From positions 1-26,588 of the IMG/VR virus record IMGVR_UViG_3300038552_000129: a stretch of 26,588 nucleotides of DNA. One strand, 5' to 3'. Shown here in pieces: positions 1 to 7,006 of this stretch. This DNA is from a virus. Each line of letters starts with the position of its first letter. Positions within the stretch are counted from its first letter, which is position 1. The notes beneath the pieces are model-generated. The model was not told the DNA's origin and searched no databases. It saw nothing but the letters and a program-made list of their open reading frames with translations. Made by a program: the position numbers and the translations under genes.

Positions 1-836
1 AGATTGCCTGTTAGTTCTCGTCTGTCAGTGATGTGGAGGGTGTTATTCGAGCTATTACGGTGAACCGTCGCGATGAACAAGTTTGTATTGTGGTCCGTGC
101 GCTCGGTCGTGGTTCCGATGACTTGGGGGGCGCCCGCGTTGTACTCGACGTAAATGTAAGTGATGTCGTCAACGGTCGGGGTAATGGGGGTCGACGACCA
201 GTCAAAGGAGAGACAGTTCGCTACGTCGGAATCCGTCGCCCGGATTCGCCCCGAGCCTGCGGCGACCGTAACCGTGCCGTCCCCGTCGTCCGCGACGGTG
301 CCGCCAGTGATGACGCCAGTTCCGCCCGTTACGCTGAGATGCTCGTAGAGGTTATCGTAGGTAGGGGAGCCAATCTTACCGCTAAGGTCAATCTCAGAGG
401 CTTCGTAGTCGCCCGCTGCGGCAACGACGGCGCCCGTTCGCCCGAAGACGGAGGACACTGCGCCTCCGCCCGAGGTCATGTTGAGCCACGACGCGGCGCC
501 CGCGGTCGCGTCCATCAAGATGTATGCGGCTTGCGTTGCGGAAGTCTTTACCCAGAGCGTTCCGACTTCGTAGCCGTCAAGCTCGTCGTCGTTGACGGTG
601 GGGGCGCTTGCGGAGGAAACTGCGGTCGTTACGTTCCCGAGTTGGACCCACGTCGGGGTCGAGTAGTTCGCGAGAACCCAGTACGAGTTATCGTCCGTCT
701 GTCGCGCGACGGAGCCCACGTCATCCGCGTCGAGTAGTAGCGCGAGACGCGCCGCTGCATTAGCGACCGTCCATCGAACGATGGAGCCAACGTCTACGCC
801 TGTAAGAAGACGGTGTCTTCGAGTGCCAATCGCCAT
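1..836 (-). CDS. Tail-fibre-like structural protein (partial, C-terminus off window)
   Basis: An open frame of 278 codons starts at ATG 836 and runs without a stop off the left edge. Residues about 127-144 carry VSSVFGRTGAVVAAAGDY, a motif recurrent in phage tail fibres and receptor-binding proteins (the VSSVNGKTG/GRTGAV type). The N-terminal part (residues 1-120) is rich in short beta-like segments with a YWVLANYSTPTWVQLGN stretch, typical of fibre attachment domains. It follows the neck gene with only three bases between stop and start, in the structural operon. The receptor-binding end would lie beyond the window. The fibre assignment rests on the motif and position; another tail or decoration role is possible. 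Confidence 0.72.
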   Translation of the reverse strand, partial: MAIGTRRHRLLTGVDVGSIVRWTVANAAARLALLLDADDVGSVARQTDDNSYWVLANYSTPTWVQLGNVTTAVSSASAPTVNDDELDGYEVGTLWVKTSATQAAYILMDATAGAASWLNMTSGGGAVSSVFGRTGAVVAAAGDYEASEIDLSGKIGSPTYDNLYEHLSVTGGTGVITGGTVADDGDGTVTVAAGSGRIRATDSDVANCLSFDWSSTPITPTVDDITYIYVEYNAGAPQVIGTTTERTDHNTNLFIATVHRNSSNNTLHITDRRELTGN

Positions 837-839
837 GTT

Positions 840-1418
840 CTAGTCCGTGTCCACTGTCACGTAATCAGCACTCTCATCGGCGACGGGAACATCGTCCTCG
901 TCGACCACGTATTCTTGAGTGTCGATATTTACGTATTTGATGTAAGAGCCGTCGTGGTTATCGTCGGTCGTGTACGCGCGAAGCCCGAACGCGATGTCCA
1001 TATCTGTCTGAGATACCATTCGCCCCGACCAGATGTAATCCGAGTCGACGAGTTCGTCCGAGTCGATGTACGCTAGGTCCGCGTCGCGAAGGTCGTCCAT
1101 CGCAGATTGGGAGTGCAGCGCGACTCGGAAAGTCTCCGCGTACTGCCGCGCGCTAGAGCCTAGCGCCTGCGAGAAGGCGCGGAAGGAGAGGCGAAGGACA
1201 AGCCTCCGCACGCCGACCACAGTAACAGAAGTGGAGTCGGTGTCAAAGTCGTAAGTCTGAATCCGCTCGTCGTGTCCGGCTTTCGTGATAGCTCCGAGGT
1301 ATGCCAGGACGTAGGGCTCCGCGTGCGCCTTTTGAGACTGACGTCCCCACTCGCACGGGATTCCCGAGTATGTCTCAACCCACGTAGTCAACGCGGTTTC
1401 GATAGCACCTAGATTCAT
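840..1418 (-). CDS. Phage neck terminator protein (LIC_12616-like)
   Basis: A 192-residue protein in the place where neck or tail-terminator proteins sit, directly after the HK97 gp10-like gene. The N-terminal pattern (ALTTWVETYSGIPCEWGRQS, then a beta-rich stretch with GHDERIQ) matches the phage neck terminator family named after LIC_12616, which caps the head-tail junction or the tail tube. The C-terminal third is strongly acidic (many Asp residues from about 150 onward). The start at 1418 follows the upstream stop by three bases and has no strong Shine-Dalgarno, suggesting translational coupling. Family recognition is from sequence pattern and gene order, not from a search. Confidence 0.68.
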   Translation of the reverse strand: MNLGAIETALTTWVETYSGIPCEWGRQSQKAHAEPYVLAYLGAITKAGHDERIQTYDFDTDSTSVTVVGVRRLVLRLSFRAFSQALGSSARQYAETFRVALHSQSAMDDLRDADLAYIDSDELVDSDYIWSGRMVSQTDMDIAFGLRAYTTDDNHDGSYIKYVNIDTQEYVVDEDDVPVADESADYVTVDTD

Positions 1419-1421
1419 GCT

Positions 1422-1886
1422 CTACTTTACCTCGTAGCGAATCGCGTCGATGAGGGTTTGCGTGTCGATGAGGGGAGTGTCCCCGTGTTTCTGCGCGAGC
1501 GTCGAGGGGGCGTTCGGCGGGGGAATCCGTTGCTTGATGCGACGGATGATAGCTTTTCGATAGGCGGAGCCGCGTTTGGTGAGGGCGGTTCGCATCGCCT
1601 CGTCTGTCATGAGAACTCGGAGAACATCGTTCCCGAGTTGCTTCGCGATGTTGTCGATGTTCCCGTCGACCCAATCACGAATGAACGAGCGCGCGGGAGT
1701 TGTGATGGTCCCGTACTCGTTGAAGAAGGCGATGTCGCCGATAGGCTTCCCGTCCTTAGGGTGCGGGGTGTCCGCGGTCGACTCCATGATTCCAACGCGG
1801 AGCGTGGGTTGCGTCCTCGAAGATTCGTTCTTCGCGTCTGCCGCCCAGTGGTCGATTTCCTTCCAGAGGGCGCCCTTCTTCGCCAT
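1422..1886 (-). CDS. HK97 gp10-like head-tail connector/tail completion protein
   Basis: A 154-residue protein carrying the hallmark of the HK97 gp10-like family: a VGI strand near residue 31, then IAFFNEYGT and PARSFIRDW at about 52-72. In this family the protein takes part in head closure or tail completion. Its length is usual for the family. The start ATG overlaps the stop of the preceding DUF4054 gene (TAATG), so the two are probably translationally coupled. The order DUF4054, gp10-like, neck protein is the standard connector order of tailed phages and supports the call. Confidence 0.78.
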   Translation of the reverse strand: MAKKGALWKEIDHWAADAKNESSRTQPTLRVGIMESTADTPHPKDGKPIGDIAFFNEYGTITTPARSFIRDWVDGNIDNIAKQLGNDVLRVLMTDEAMRTALTKRGSAYRKAIIRRIKQRIPPPNAPSTLAQKHGDTPLIDTQTLIDAIRYEVK

Positions 1887-2185
1887 TACAGAATCATCCC
1901 TCGTCGAGCGACGAGCGGAAGTATCTCCGCATCGAACAGCTTCGAGTAAACAGATTGTCCGTCGTCGTTTGTAAGTTGGAGTTGTTTCCCGAAGGGGGAG
2001 AGGGCGAGCAGATGCGCCGCCTTGTACCCGACCGCCACGTTGTAGAGGTCGTTATCGGCTTCGCCGAAGGCGTCCTCGTCGAGCATCGCTTCCGCTTCCC
2101 CGAGCTTGACGTTGACGTATGCGTCCGTGAGTTCGGAGAACTCGGGGAAGTCCGTCTTGAACTCAGATGCAGTCGGGGCAGCCAT
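1886..2185 (-). CDS. DUF4054-family head-tail adaptor
   Basis: A small 99-residue protein with the DUF4054 pattern: FKTDFPEFSELTDAYV at about residues 9-24, then a helix with LGEAEAMLDEDAFGE, then AVGYKAAHLLALSPFG. Members of this family are head-tail adaptors similar to HK97 gp6 and SPP1 gp15, sitting under the portal. The ATG overlaps the stop of the upstream structural gene (ATAATGG) and its own stop overlaps the next start, so three connector-region genes form one tightly coupled cluster. Confidence 0.8.
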   Translation of the reverse strand: MAAPTASEFKTDFPEFSELTDAYVNVKLGEAEAMLDEDAFGEADNDLYNVAVGYKAAHLLALSPFGKQLQLTNDDGQSVYSKLFDAEILPLVARRGMIL

Positions 2186-2934
2186 TATCCGGCGTCGGTC
2201 GCGGTTACGAGGGCGGTCGCAGTGCGCGCGACTTCGTCCGCAGCGATGGTTAGGTCGAGTTCGGCGTCGGGCTCTGCCGCGATTCCGATGTAACAGGTAG
2301 TGACGGAGTCGACGTCAGTAACAGCGTCCACGGCGGCGGCGAGGTTCGACTGGTCGACGTCCGCGCCGGTGACGAGCGCGTTGATGTGCGCGACGACGGC
2401 TGCGATGACGGCTGCGGTAGTCGCTGCGCCGGTGTAGGTCACGTCTACGTAAATCGGAACGATGGTCGGCGTGTCGAAGGTGATACTGTCCGTGACAGTG
2501 TACGCGCGCTCGGAGGCGCCGATGGTCAAGTCGGTCGTCTCGCCCGTCGGGTTCGCGTCGAGGGAAAGCTCGAAGGTATCGGTCGTCAGTACGGTCGCGA
2601 GAGCGGTGATGGCATCACTCATCGCGGAGGCGTCGACGTCCGCGCCAGTGGCGAGCCCGTTCGTGTAATCGAGGATGATGTCTTCGACGCTCGCTTCGGT
2701 CACGGCGGTCGTCGTCGCGGGGGTCACGACAACGTTGTACGTAATAAGCTTCGCCGTGTAGTACGGGTTCGCTGCGCGAGCCGCGTCTGCGGTCGAGAGC
2801 CCCTCATCCTGGAGCGAGTCGAGCAGAGTTACGCTCGAAGAGACATCGTTGTCGAGGGAGCGCCGTTTGAGTGCGGCGATGTCCGCGTTGTCGAGAACGG
2901 TCGAGTAAACTTGAGTCGGAGTTCCGATAGCCAT
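2185..2934 (-). CDS. Structural protein with an internally duplicated domain
   Basis: A 249-residue protein between the major capsid gene and the DUF4054 adaptor. After an N-terminal region, two stretches of about 85 residues resemble each other: residues about 66-155 and 158-249. Each has a VxVT strand, a helix ending in NGLATGADVD or NALVTGADVD, and then a DLTIGASERAYT or DLTIAADEVART segment. The helix plus G-A-D-V pattern is reminiscent of the repeats in baseplate J-like proteins, but the location beside the capsid gene fits a head or head-vertex protein. ATG 2934 has an AGGA about 12 bases upstream. Structural role is likely from position; the precise role is unknown. Confidence 0.6.
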   Translation of the reverse strand: MAIGTPTQVYSTVLDNADIAALKRRSLDNDVSSSVTLLDSLQDEGLSTADAARAANPYYTAKLITYNVVVTPATTTAVTEASVEDIILDYTNGLATGADVDASAMSDAITALATVLTTDTFELSLDANPTGETTDLTIGASERAYTVTDSITFDTPTIVPIYVDVTYTGAATTAAVIAAVVAHINALVTGADVDQSNLAAAVDAVTDVDSVTTCYIGIAAEPDAELDLTIAADEVARTATALVTATDAG

Positions 2935-3026
2935 GATGGGGAGTTCCTGTGTTGGTAAGGGCGAAGGGTGGAGAGTTGGGGCGTGTTACCTTTTCACGGG
3001 GCGCGAACGATTGGCTCGCGCCGCGT

Positions 3027-3085
3027 AAAAAAGTGATGGGGGAAACCGAAGGAGGAAGGACACACAAAACCGCCTCCGGCTCCCC
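3027..3085 (-). terminator. Probable intrinsic terminator downstream of the capsid gene
   Basis: On the minus strand, about 20 bases after the capsid stop, GGGGAGCCGGAGG can pair with CCTTCGGTTTCCCC, giving 13 base pairs with one bulged U and two G-U pairs. Six T residues follow (plus-strand A run 3027-3032), separated from the stem by several bases. The gap between stem and T run makes it weaker than an ideal terminator. It would let the highly expressed capsid message end before the downstream connector genes, with read-through feeding them. Confidence 0.5.
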
Positions 3086-3107
3086 ATCTTCACGAGGTGA
3101 GTTGAAG

Positions 3108-4106
3108 TTATGCGATTTGAATGTCGGCGAACGCCATCGCTAGCGGGTAGCGCACGACGGTTCCGAACGACTTACCACGCGCCTGGACGGTGTAGGTGAA
3201 GCCCTTCTTATCGGCGGCAGCCTCATCGTACATAAGCGGGATGATGTGCTCTGCGACAGCGGAGCTACGTTCCCACGCGATGATGCGGTCGTGGTTCGCG
3301 GCGGCGCCTTGCCCGGTAAGAGAAACCATCCGACGAACCTCGACGCCCGGCATATTCTTACGGAAGGCTTCGAGGACAGTCTCGGCGGTTCCGTCCGCGA
3401 GACGAGTCGAGGTGATGAGGTTCCAGATGAACGGCGAGACGAGCACTTCGGTCGCCTTGTGGAGCGACGAAGAGTTGTCGTCGACGTGATTCACGAGGTC
3501 GACGAGGGTGCTGTACTGCCCGGTAGCGGTAACAGTCGTCCAGTCGTCATCGGTCACGTTCGCAGTCTCGTCGGGAATGTTGGCGTCGTTGAAGAAGCCG
3601 GTCGCGACAGAATGGTCGGTCGAGCCCGTCAAGCCGTGGTCGTTGATGGCTTGCGCGATAGCGCGAGCACAAGCGCGCGCCTTGCTAGCGGTGAGGTCGT
3701 ACCCACTCGCAGCGCCACGCTCGCCCTCGCCGATGGTGTAACGGTAGCCAGCGCCGAACTCCGCGATGAGGCGGGTATTCGAGGCAAGGCTCGCGTTTAC
3801 CAGCGGAGCGTCAGTCGAGTCGTCGCGCATCAGCTTCGCATTACCAGTCTTCGTCTCGACGTAGTAGGTCATCGAGGTCGCGCCACGGTCGAACGACATC
3901 CGAGTCGGGATGACGCTAAGCCCCTCAAGGTTCTGCGAGAAAAGTTCCTCGTAGATGACCTCTTCGGTCGCCTCAAGTTGTCCGCGAGTGAAAACCACTT
4001 CGCCAGCGTCCGCGCGTAGACCCTTCACGGCGCACAGTTCGCGCAGCTTCGAGTCAATGCGGTCGCTAGCCGCCTGCAAATACAGTTCTTTAGTTGCTTT
4101 GTCCAT
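3108..4106 (-). CDS. Major capsid protein (DUF2184-like)
   Basis: A 332-residue protein of the usual major-capsid length, with features of the DUF2184 capsid family: an N-terminal helix, EEVIYEELFSQNLEGLSVIPT at about 48-68, a TYYVETKTGNAKLM segment, an E-loop-like acidic stretch, FGAGYRYTIGE near 117, and a C-terminal P-domain with VSPFIWNLITSTRLADGT and VRYPLAMAFADIQIA. It forms the icosahedral shell. It follows the decoration gene by 22 bases and has an AGGAG Shine-Dalgarno at the start. A probable terminator follows. Order protease, scaffold, decoration, capsid is canonical. Confidence 0.85.
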   Translation of the reverse strand: MDKATKELYLQAASDRIDSKLRELCAVKGLRADAGEVVFTRGQLEATEEVIYEELFSQNLEGLSVIPTRMSFDRGATSMTYYVETKTGNAKLMRDDSTDAPLVNASLASNTRLIAEFGAGYRYTIGEGERGAASGYDLTASKARACARAIAQAINDHGLTGSTDHSVATGFFNDANIPDETANVTDDDWTTVTATGQYSTLVDLVNHVDDNSSSLHKATEVLVSPFIWNLITSTRLADGTAETVLEAFRKNMPGVEVRRMVSLTGQGAAANHDRIIAWERSSAVAEHIIPLMYDEAAADKKGFTYTVQARGKSFGTVVRYPLAMAFADIQIA

Positions 4107-4128
4107 TGTAGTAAACTCCTACGCCTTA

Positions 4129-4602
4129 TCAGGCAAAGGCTCCGAGGAGCTTGATTACGCCGACAGAGCCCGAAGCGGTCGCCGTCTTGAAGACAGCGTT
4201 CGGGAGGACGGTCGCGCCCGCGTCAGCGGTGCCGCGCACGGCGCCAGTGGTGTGGACGAGGTAAACCTTTCCGCCCGCGAGCGAGTTCGCAGCCGTCACG
4301 GTGACGAAAACTTCGCCCTTCGTGCAGATGCGGACAGCTTCGCCGTCGGTGTACGACGCGGAGGTGCGGTAGGGGTCGAGGATAGCGATACCCACGGGGG
4401 TATGCTCGGTTCCGTCGACGTCGTTCGCGCCGTCAGGGAGAGCGCAGGTGGTCGAGGGATTGGTGTCGCCGGGGCAAACGAACAAGCCAGGAGCAATCGT
4501 CTCCTCCGCAAGTCGCGAAGTAAACTCGGCTCCCTCGGTGGTCGCCATCTGCCCTGCAAGCCCGTCCGCGGGTGCCGCGGAGACGCTAGTCTGAACTGCC
4601 AT
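4129..4602 (-). CDS. Capsid decoration (cement) protein
   Basis: A 157-residue protein just upstream of the major capsid gene, the standard place for head decoration proteins. The sequence is rich in Gly, Ala, Thr and Val with few Lys. It includes EETIAPGLFVCPGD near residue 33, LPDGANDVDG, a DPYRTSASYTDGEAVRICTKG stretch and GEVFVTVT, the barrel-like pattern seen in DUF2190-type and related cement proteins. ATG 4602 is preceded by AGGA. It would bind the outside of the expanded shell and stabilise it. The exact subfamily is not certain. Confidence 0.7.
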   Translation of the reverse strand: MAVQTSVSAAPADGLAGQMATTEGAEFTSRLAEETIAPGLFVCPGDTNPSTTCALPDGANDVDGTEHTPVGIAILDPYRTSASYTDGEAVRICTKGEVFVTVTAANSLAGGKVYLVHTTGAVRGTADAGATVLPNAVFKTATASGSVGVIKLLGAFA

Positions 4603-4645
4603 GATTATGTTCCTATGGAGTTGGGGTGTTTTGTGTTAGGTGTAC

Positions 4646-4666
4646 CCGCTTCGGGAGCCGAAGCGG
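4646..4666. other. Intercistronic stem-loop between scaffold and decoration genes
   Basis: A perfect 9-bp inverted repeat (CCGCTTCGG and CCGAAGCGG) with a 3-base loop lies in the gap between the scaffold-like gene and the decoration gene. Read on the plus strand it is followed by TGTTTTCTTT, like an intrinsic terminator, although no plus-strand gene is present. On the coding strand there is no U tract, so it may instead be an mRNA processing or stability element that sets scaffold and decoration levels apart, or a block to antisense transcription. Confidence 0.5.
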
Positions 4667-4674
4667 TGTTTTCT

Positions 4675-5151
4675 TTAGGGGAGCTTCGAGAGAAGCCTCG
4701 AACGAAAATCGTCTTCGAGCTTCTTCTCGGGCTTTCCGACAATGCGCTCGCGGAACGCGGCGCGTGATTCGGGGGTCGAGACGTCGACCTTCTTGTCGGG
4801 CTCGGGGGTCGCGGCTTTCACTGCGGCGAGAGCGGCGGCGACAGCCTTCTCGACTGCCTCCCCGATGAGTTTGTTGATGTCCTGCGGAGCGGGGGGAGGA
4901 GGGGGCGAAGGCACAGGAGCGGGAGCCGGGGCGGGCGTGGGCTCTACGGGGGCTGCTGCTGGCGCCTCGGGAGCCGCGGGGGGAGGTTCCGGGGCGGGGG
5001 GAGGCGAGGGTAGCGGGGCGGGGGCGGGAGCCTCTGCGGGGCTCGTAGGGGCTTCGGCTGGCGCCATCCGCGCCTGGAGTGCTTTCGTCGCCTCGACGAG
5101 CGCCTGTACTGCCTCGACGGTGGCGGCGGGTTTCTTCGCGTCTTCGGTCAT
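4675..5151 (-). CDS. Scaffold-like protein with Pro/Ala-rich linker
   Basis: A 158-residue protein starting at ATG 5151, chosen because AAGGACACC lies just upstream, the Shine-Dalgarno used by many genes here; an in-frame ATG at 5175 overlaps the protease stop but lacks such a site. Residues 1-30 form a helix; about 33-90 is a low-complexity Pro/Ala/Glu linker; about 93-115 is an Ala-rich helix (NKLIGEAVEKAVAAALAAVK); the C-terminus is charged (FRERIVGKPEKKLEDDFRSR). Helix-rich, low-complexity composition and position between prohead protease and capsid genes suggest a scaffolding protein with the basic C-terminal end binding the shell. No family was recognised by sequence. Confidence 0.62.
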   Translation of the reverse strand: MTEDAKKPAATVEAVQALVEATKALQARMAPAEAPTSPAEAPAPAPLPSPPPAPEPPPAAPEAPAAAPVEPTPAPAPAPVPSPPPPPAPQDINKLIGEAVEKAVAAALAAVKAATPEPDKKVDVSTPESRAAFRERIVGKPEKKLEDDFRSRLLSKLP

Positions 5152-5171
5152 AGGGGTGTCCTTCCCTTGGT

Positions 5172-5828
5172 TCATAGTTTCGTCAGAGCGTCCGCGAGCT
5201 TGCGGAGCGCGAGATTCAGGGGGTCGATGCCCTCTGCGAGGGAGTCCATCCGGAACGCCTCGAAGTCGAGGTTCCCGTCGGAGTCCAGACGCAACGATAC
5301 GTCGCGTCCGAGCCTCGCCCATCCTTGGGGACCCAGAGCGGCGTGATTGTAGACAATGTTCGTCTGGAGGAAGTCTGCCTCCTCGTCGGACGGGAGCGCC
5401 TCGACGGGGTCCATCGAATATCCTAGCGAGACTTCGACGAGCTTGCCTTCCTCGACCATCGCAATCGCGCGAGGGTCGTGTAGCTGTAGAGTGCCTTCGA
5501 CGTAGGGAGCCTTCGCGTCAACGCGAATCACGTTTCCCACGGCGAGGTGATGCCAGTTCGAGAGGTCGACGAACATTGACCTCGGATGGTCAATGGTAAC
5601 AGGCACACCGACGAGGGAGTCGAGGGAGTCGGGGCGAAACACTTCGGAGTCGCTTCGCCTCTCGCGAACCGTCTCGGTTCCGAACTTGTACCCGAAGACG
5701 CCCGTCTTCGTCAAACGACCGTGGACACGGAGCGCCCCGTTCGAGGTTCTCTCGGAGGCGTCGATGCGAAAGCAGGTCGCGCGTGTTTTCTGTGACATCA
5801 TATTCTGTGACATGTAGTGTATGGTCAC
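5172..5828 (-). CDS. Prohead maturation protease (DUF2213-like)
   Basis: A protein of up to 218 residues with the DUF2213 pattern: LTKTGVFGY near 39, RERRSDSEVFRPDSLDSL, GVPVTIDHP (His81), then VEVSLGYS (Ser134) and a YNHAALGPQGWARLG segment around 160-174. In this phage protease group the His and Ser form the core of the active site that cleaves scaffold and capsid during head maturation. The listed start is GTG 5828; in-frame ATGs at 5813, 5801 and 5798 are alternatives and none has a good Shine-Dalgarno, so the start is uncertain. It lies only nine bases after the T run of a strong terminator, which is unusual for the first gene of a structural operon. Confidence 0.75.
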   Translation of the reverse strand: MTIHYMSQNMMSQKTRATCFRIDASERTSNGALRVHGRLTKTGVFGYKFGTETVRERRSDSEVFRPDSLDSLVGVPVTIDHPRSMFVDLSNWHHLAVGNVIRVDAKAPYVEGTLQLHDPRAIAMVEEGKLVEVSLGYSMDPVEALPSDEEADFLQTNIVYNHAALGPQGWARLGRDVSLRLDSDGNLDFEAFRMDSLAEGIDPLNLALRKLADALTKL

Positions 5829-5836
5829 ACTCTGTC

Positions 5837-5891
5837 AAAAAAAGGGGAGGGGGCGAACACGGAGGGGGGTGAGTTCCGTGCTCGCCTCCCC
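5837..5891 (-). terminator. Strong intrinsic terminator before the structural operon
   Basis: On the minus strand GGCGAGCACGGA pairs with TCCGTGTTCGCC over 12 base pairs (one G-U) around an 11-base loop, and the stem can extend past one mismatch through a G-rich/C-rich pair. Seven T residues follow (plus-strand A run 5837-5843). It ends transcription coming from the 6.26-kb promoter-like box or from the lysis cassette. The prohead protease start follows at once, so the capsid operon needs read-through, antitermination or a weak promoter overlapping this site (TTGACA at the end of the T run, without a convincing -10). Confidence 0.75.
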
Positions 5892-6256
5892 CGAGGGAAG
5901 ACCCAACAAACCAACCCCAAACCAACTAAGGGGCGAAGATGTCCGGCACTAACTTTACAGAAGGGCGCCGGTTTCCCTTCAAACCGAGAGCTACTCGGGC
6001 TCGGACAGCTACTCCGAGAGAAATAAGGCACCGTCCCCGAGGACCCGCTCGACGCGCCGAAGCGGTCGTAACGCAGCGGGGAGTCCCGTCGCCAGACTCC
6101 CCTATGCACACGGGCGTCGCCTTCTGCACTACTGGCATCGTCGACCCGCCCGGTGGACGGCAAAACTTTGAACGCAGCCCCGAGGAGGGAGGCTAAGCCT
6201 CGCTCTCCCCGGTCGACTCTGCGAAAGATTTTTTAGGAGCGAACTAGTGCCTCTCC
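5837..6256 (-). ncRNA. Candidate structured leader or non-coding RNA
   Basis: Between the endolysin and the prohead protease about 490 bases hold no convincing gene. On the minus strand the interval begins with a promoter-like box (predicted start near 6256) and ends at the terminator at 5837-5891, giving an RNA of roughly 420 nt. Perfect or near-perfect hairpins lie along it: 6189-6201 (inside a longer stem closed by 6173-6177 with 6219-6223), 6078-6102 (8 bp), 6042-6067, 6000-6018 (6 bp), 5984-5998 (5 bp) and 5970-5985 (5 bp). The 6000-6018 and 5984-5998 hairpins are one base apart and share AGTAGCT in their loops. It could be a trans-acting RNA or an antiterminating late leader. No known RNA family was recognised. 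Confidence 0.5.
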
Positions 6257-6275
6257 ATTCTAAGCATACGTAGAA
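6253..6275 (-). promoter_or_regulatory. Conserved box copy 3 (extended -10-like, dyad)
   Basis: Minus strand reads CTACGTATGCTTAGAATGG, with TATGCT (6268-6263) as a possible -10 and predicted start near 6256. TTCTA and TAGAA flank the centre as a dyad. There is no good -35; the upstream DNA is AT-rich (an AGCTTTTTTAGCTT tract). Two similar boxes occur at 8.5 and 23.9 kb. Confidence 0.5.
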
Positions 6276-6319
6276 CCCGAGGATTAAGCTAAAAAAGCTA
6301 AGGATTTCAATGCTAATCG

Positions 6320-7006
6320 TCAGTGATTTTTGAGAGCTAGCCGCTCGACTGCCTCGCCGAACTTCCACTGCGAGGGTCCGGGGTCCCACGGAAGCCCCGC
6401 CTTCGTCACTCGCGCCAGAGGGTGCGCGTCGGAGTGAGTGATGACGTGGTACGGGTCGAGGGGAATCCCGTACTTGTCCCCGAGGTGTCTGACCATCATG
6501 CGGAGAGCGGACCACGCTGCGGGGGTCCAAGCCTCCCGAGCGCCCGCACGGGGCGGGGCGACCTCGATTCCGATGGTTAGCTCGTTCGCGGAGCCATCTC
6601 GCCACAGGGAGCCTCCGAGGAGGTCGCGGGGGCTGCGACAGCCGGGGAACCGCTCCCGAAACCAAGAGAGCCCCGAGGGGTACGGCTTCGCCCATCCGGG
6701 GAGCTTATACTTCCACGCGCCCGCGGAGCCTACGTGCCAGGCGACCGTCATGGGGTCGACGAGCTTGCACACGATTCCCCACTCGCCGTCTACGAGGTAA
6801 TGGGGCGCCTCCTTCGAGATGCGCTCGTACACGTATCTCGCCGCCGCGTAGGGGTTCCCGAACGTGTCGGGGTGTTCTTGCCAGCGATTCCAGGGACCCG
6901 CGCCCGTCGTGTGTATCACGATTCCCCGAGGCTGCACCTTCCGGGGGCGAAGGACCTTCAAACGAGTCGCTAGCGCCTCGCCCGAGTCGATGATGAGGGT
7001 CGTCAT
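6320..7006 (-). CDS. Endolysin: N-acetylmuramoyl-L-alanine amidase (Amidase_2/PGRP fold)
   Basis: A 228-residue zinc amidase that would cut the bond between muramic acid and L-alanine in peptidoglycan. GIVIHTTGAG gives His32, AWHVG gives His91, IGIEV lies at 145-149, and THSDAHPLARVTKAGLPWDPG supplies His191, Lys202 and Asp208. By comparison with AmpD, His32, His191 and Asp208 would bind zinc. There is no signal peptide or cell-wall-binding domain, so a holin is needed for release. The start is ATG 7006, which overlaps the stop of the preceding small membrane-protein gene (ATGA); a frame-open upstream ATG lacks support. It ends the lysis cassette and is followed by the non-coding leader region. 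Confidence 0.88.
   Translation of the reverse strand: MTTLIIDSGEALATRLKVLRPRKVQPRGIVIHTTGAGPWNRWQEHPDTFGNPYAAARYVYERISKEAPHYLVDGEWGIVCKLVDPMTVAWHVGSAGAWKYKLPGWAKPYPSGLSWFRERFPGCRSPRDLLGGSLWRDGSANELTIGIEVAPPRAGAREAWTPAAWSALRMMVRHLGDKYGIPLDPYHVITHSDAHPLARVTKAGLPWDPGPSQWKFGEAVERLALKNH

Noticed and set aside
33-737. Long plus-strand open frame (234 codons)
   Set aside because: It lies antisense to the tail-fibre-like gene, which has the VFGRTGAVV motif; the plus-strand product is a Val/Arg/Gly-rich shadow without domain pattern.
2999-3026. Second hairpin (GGCGCGA...TCGCGCC) before the 249-residue gene as a terminator
   Set aside because: A stem of about seven base pairs exists but no T tract follows on the coding strand; it may be only an mRNA structure.
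3246-4019. Long plus-strand open frame opposite the capsid gene
   Set aside because: Antisense to the clear DUF2184 capsid gene; GC-rich codon bias leaves shadow frames open. No Shine-Dalgarno.
5152-5175. Longer start of the scaffold-like protein at ATG 5175
   Set aside because: ATGA overlap with the protease is tempting, but AAGGACACC lies just before ATG 5151, so the shorter form is more likely; both may be used.
4742-5599. Plus-strand frame of 285 codons, Gly/Ala-rich
   Set aside because: Antisense to the scaffold-like gene's Pro/Ala linker, which becomes Gly/Ala when read backward.
5800-5842. Promoter for the prohead protease (TTGACA after the T run)
   Set aside because: No -10 hexamer occurs at 16-18 bases; the best candidate, ACATGT, is a poor match.
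5926-6138. 70-codon minus-strand frame in the gene-free leader
   Set aside because: No Shine-Dalgarno, odd composition and it runs through several perfect hairpins; a coding origin cannot be excluded but is less likely than structured RNA.
5825-6163. 112-codon minus-strand frame over the leader and terminator
   Set aside because: It would translate through the terminator stem and T run, is Ser/Arg/Pro-rich and lacks a start signal.
6129-6695. 188-codon minus-strand frame overlapping the endolysin
   Set aside because: It is another frame of the amidase gene, whose zinc ligands and catalytic Lys are all in place.
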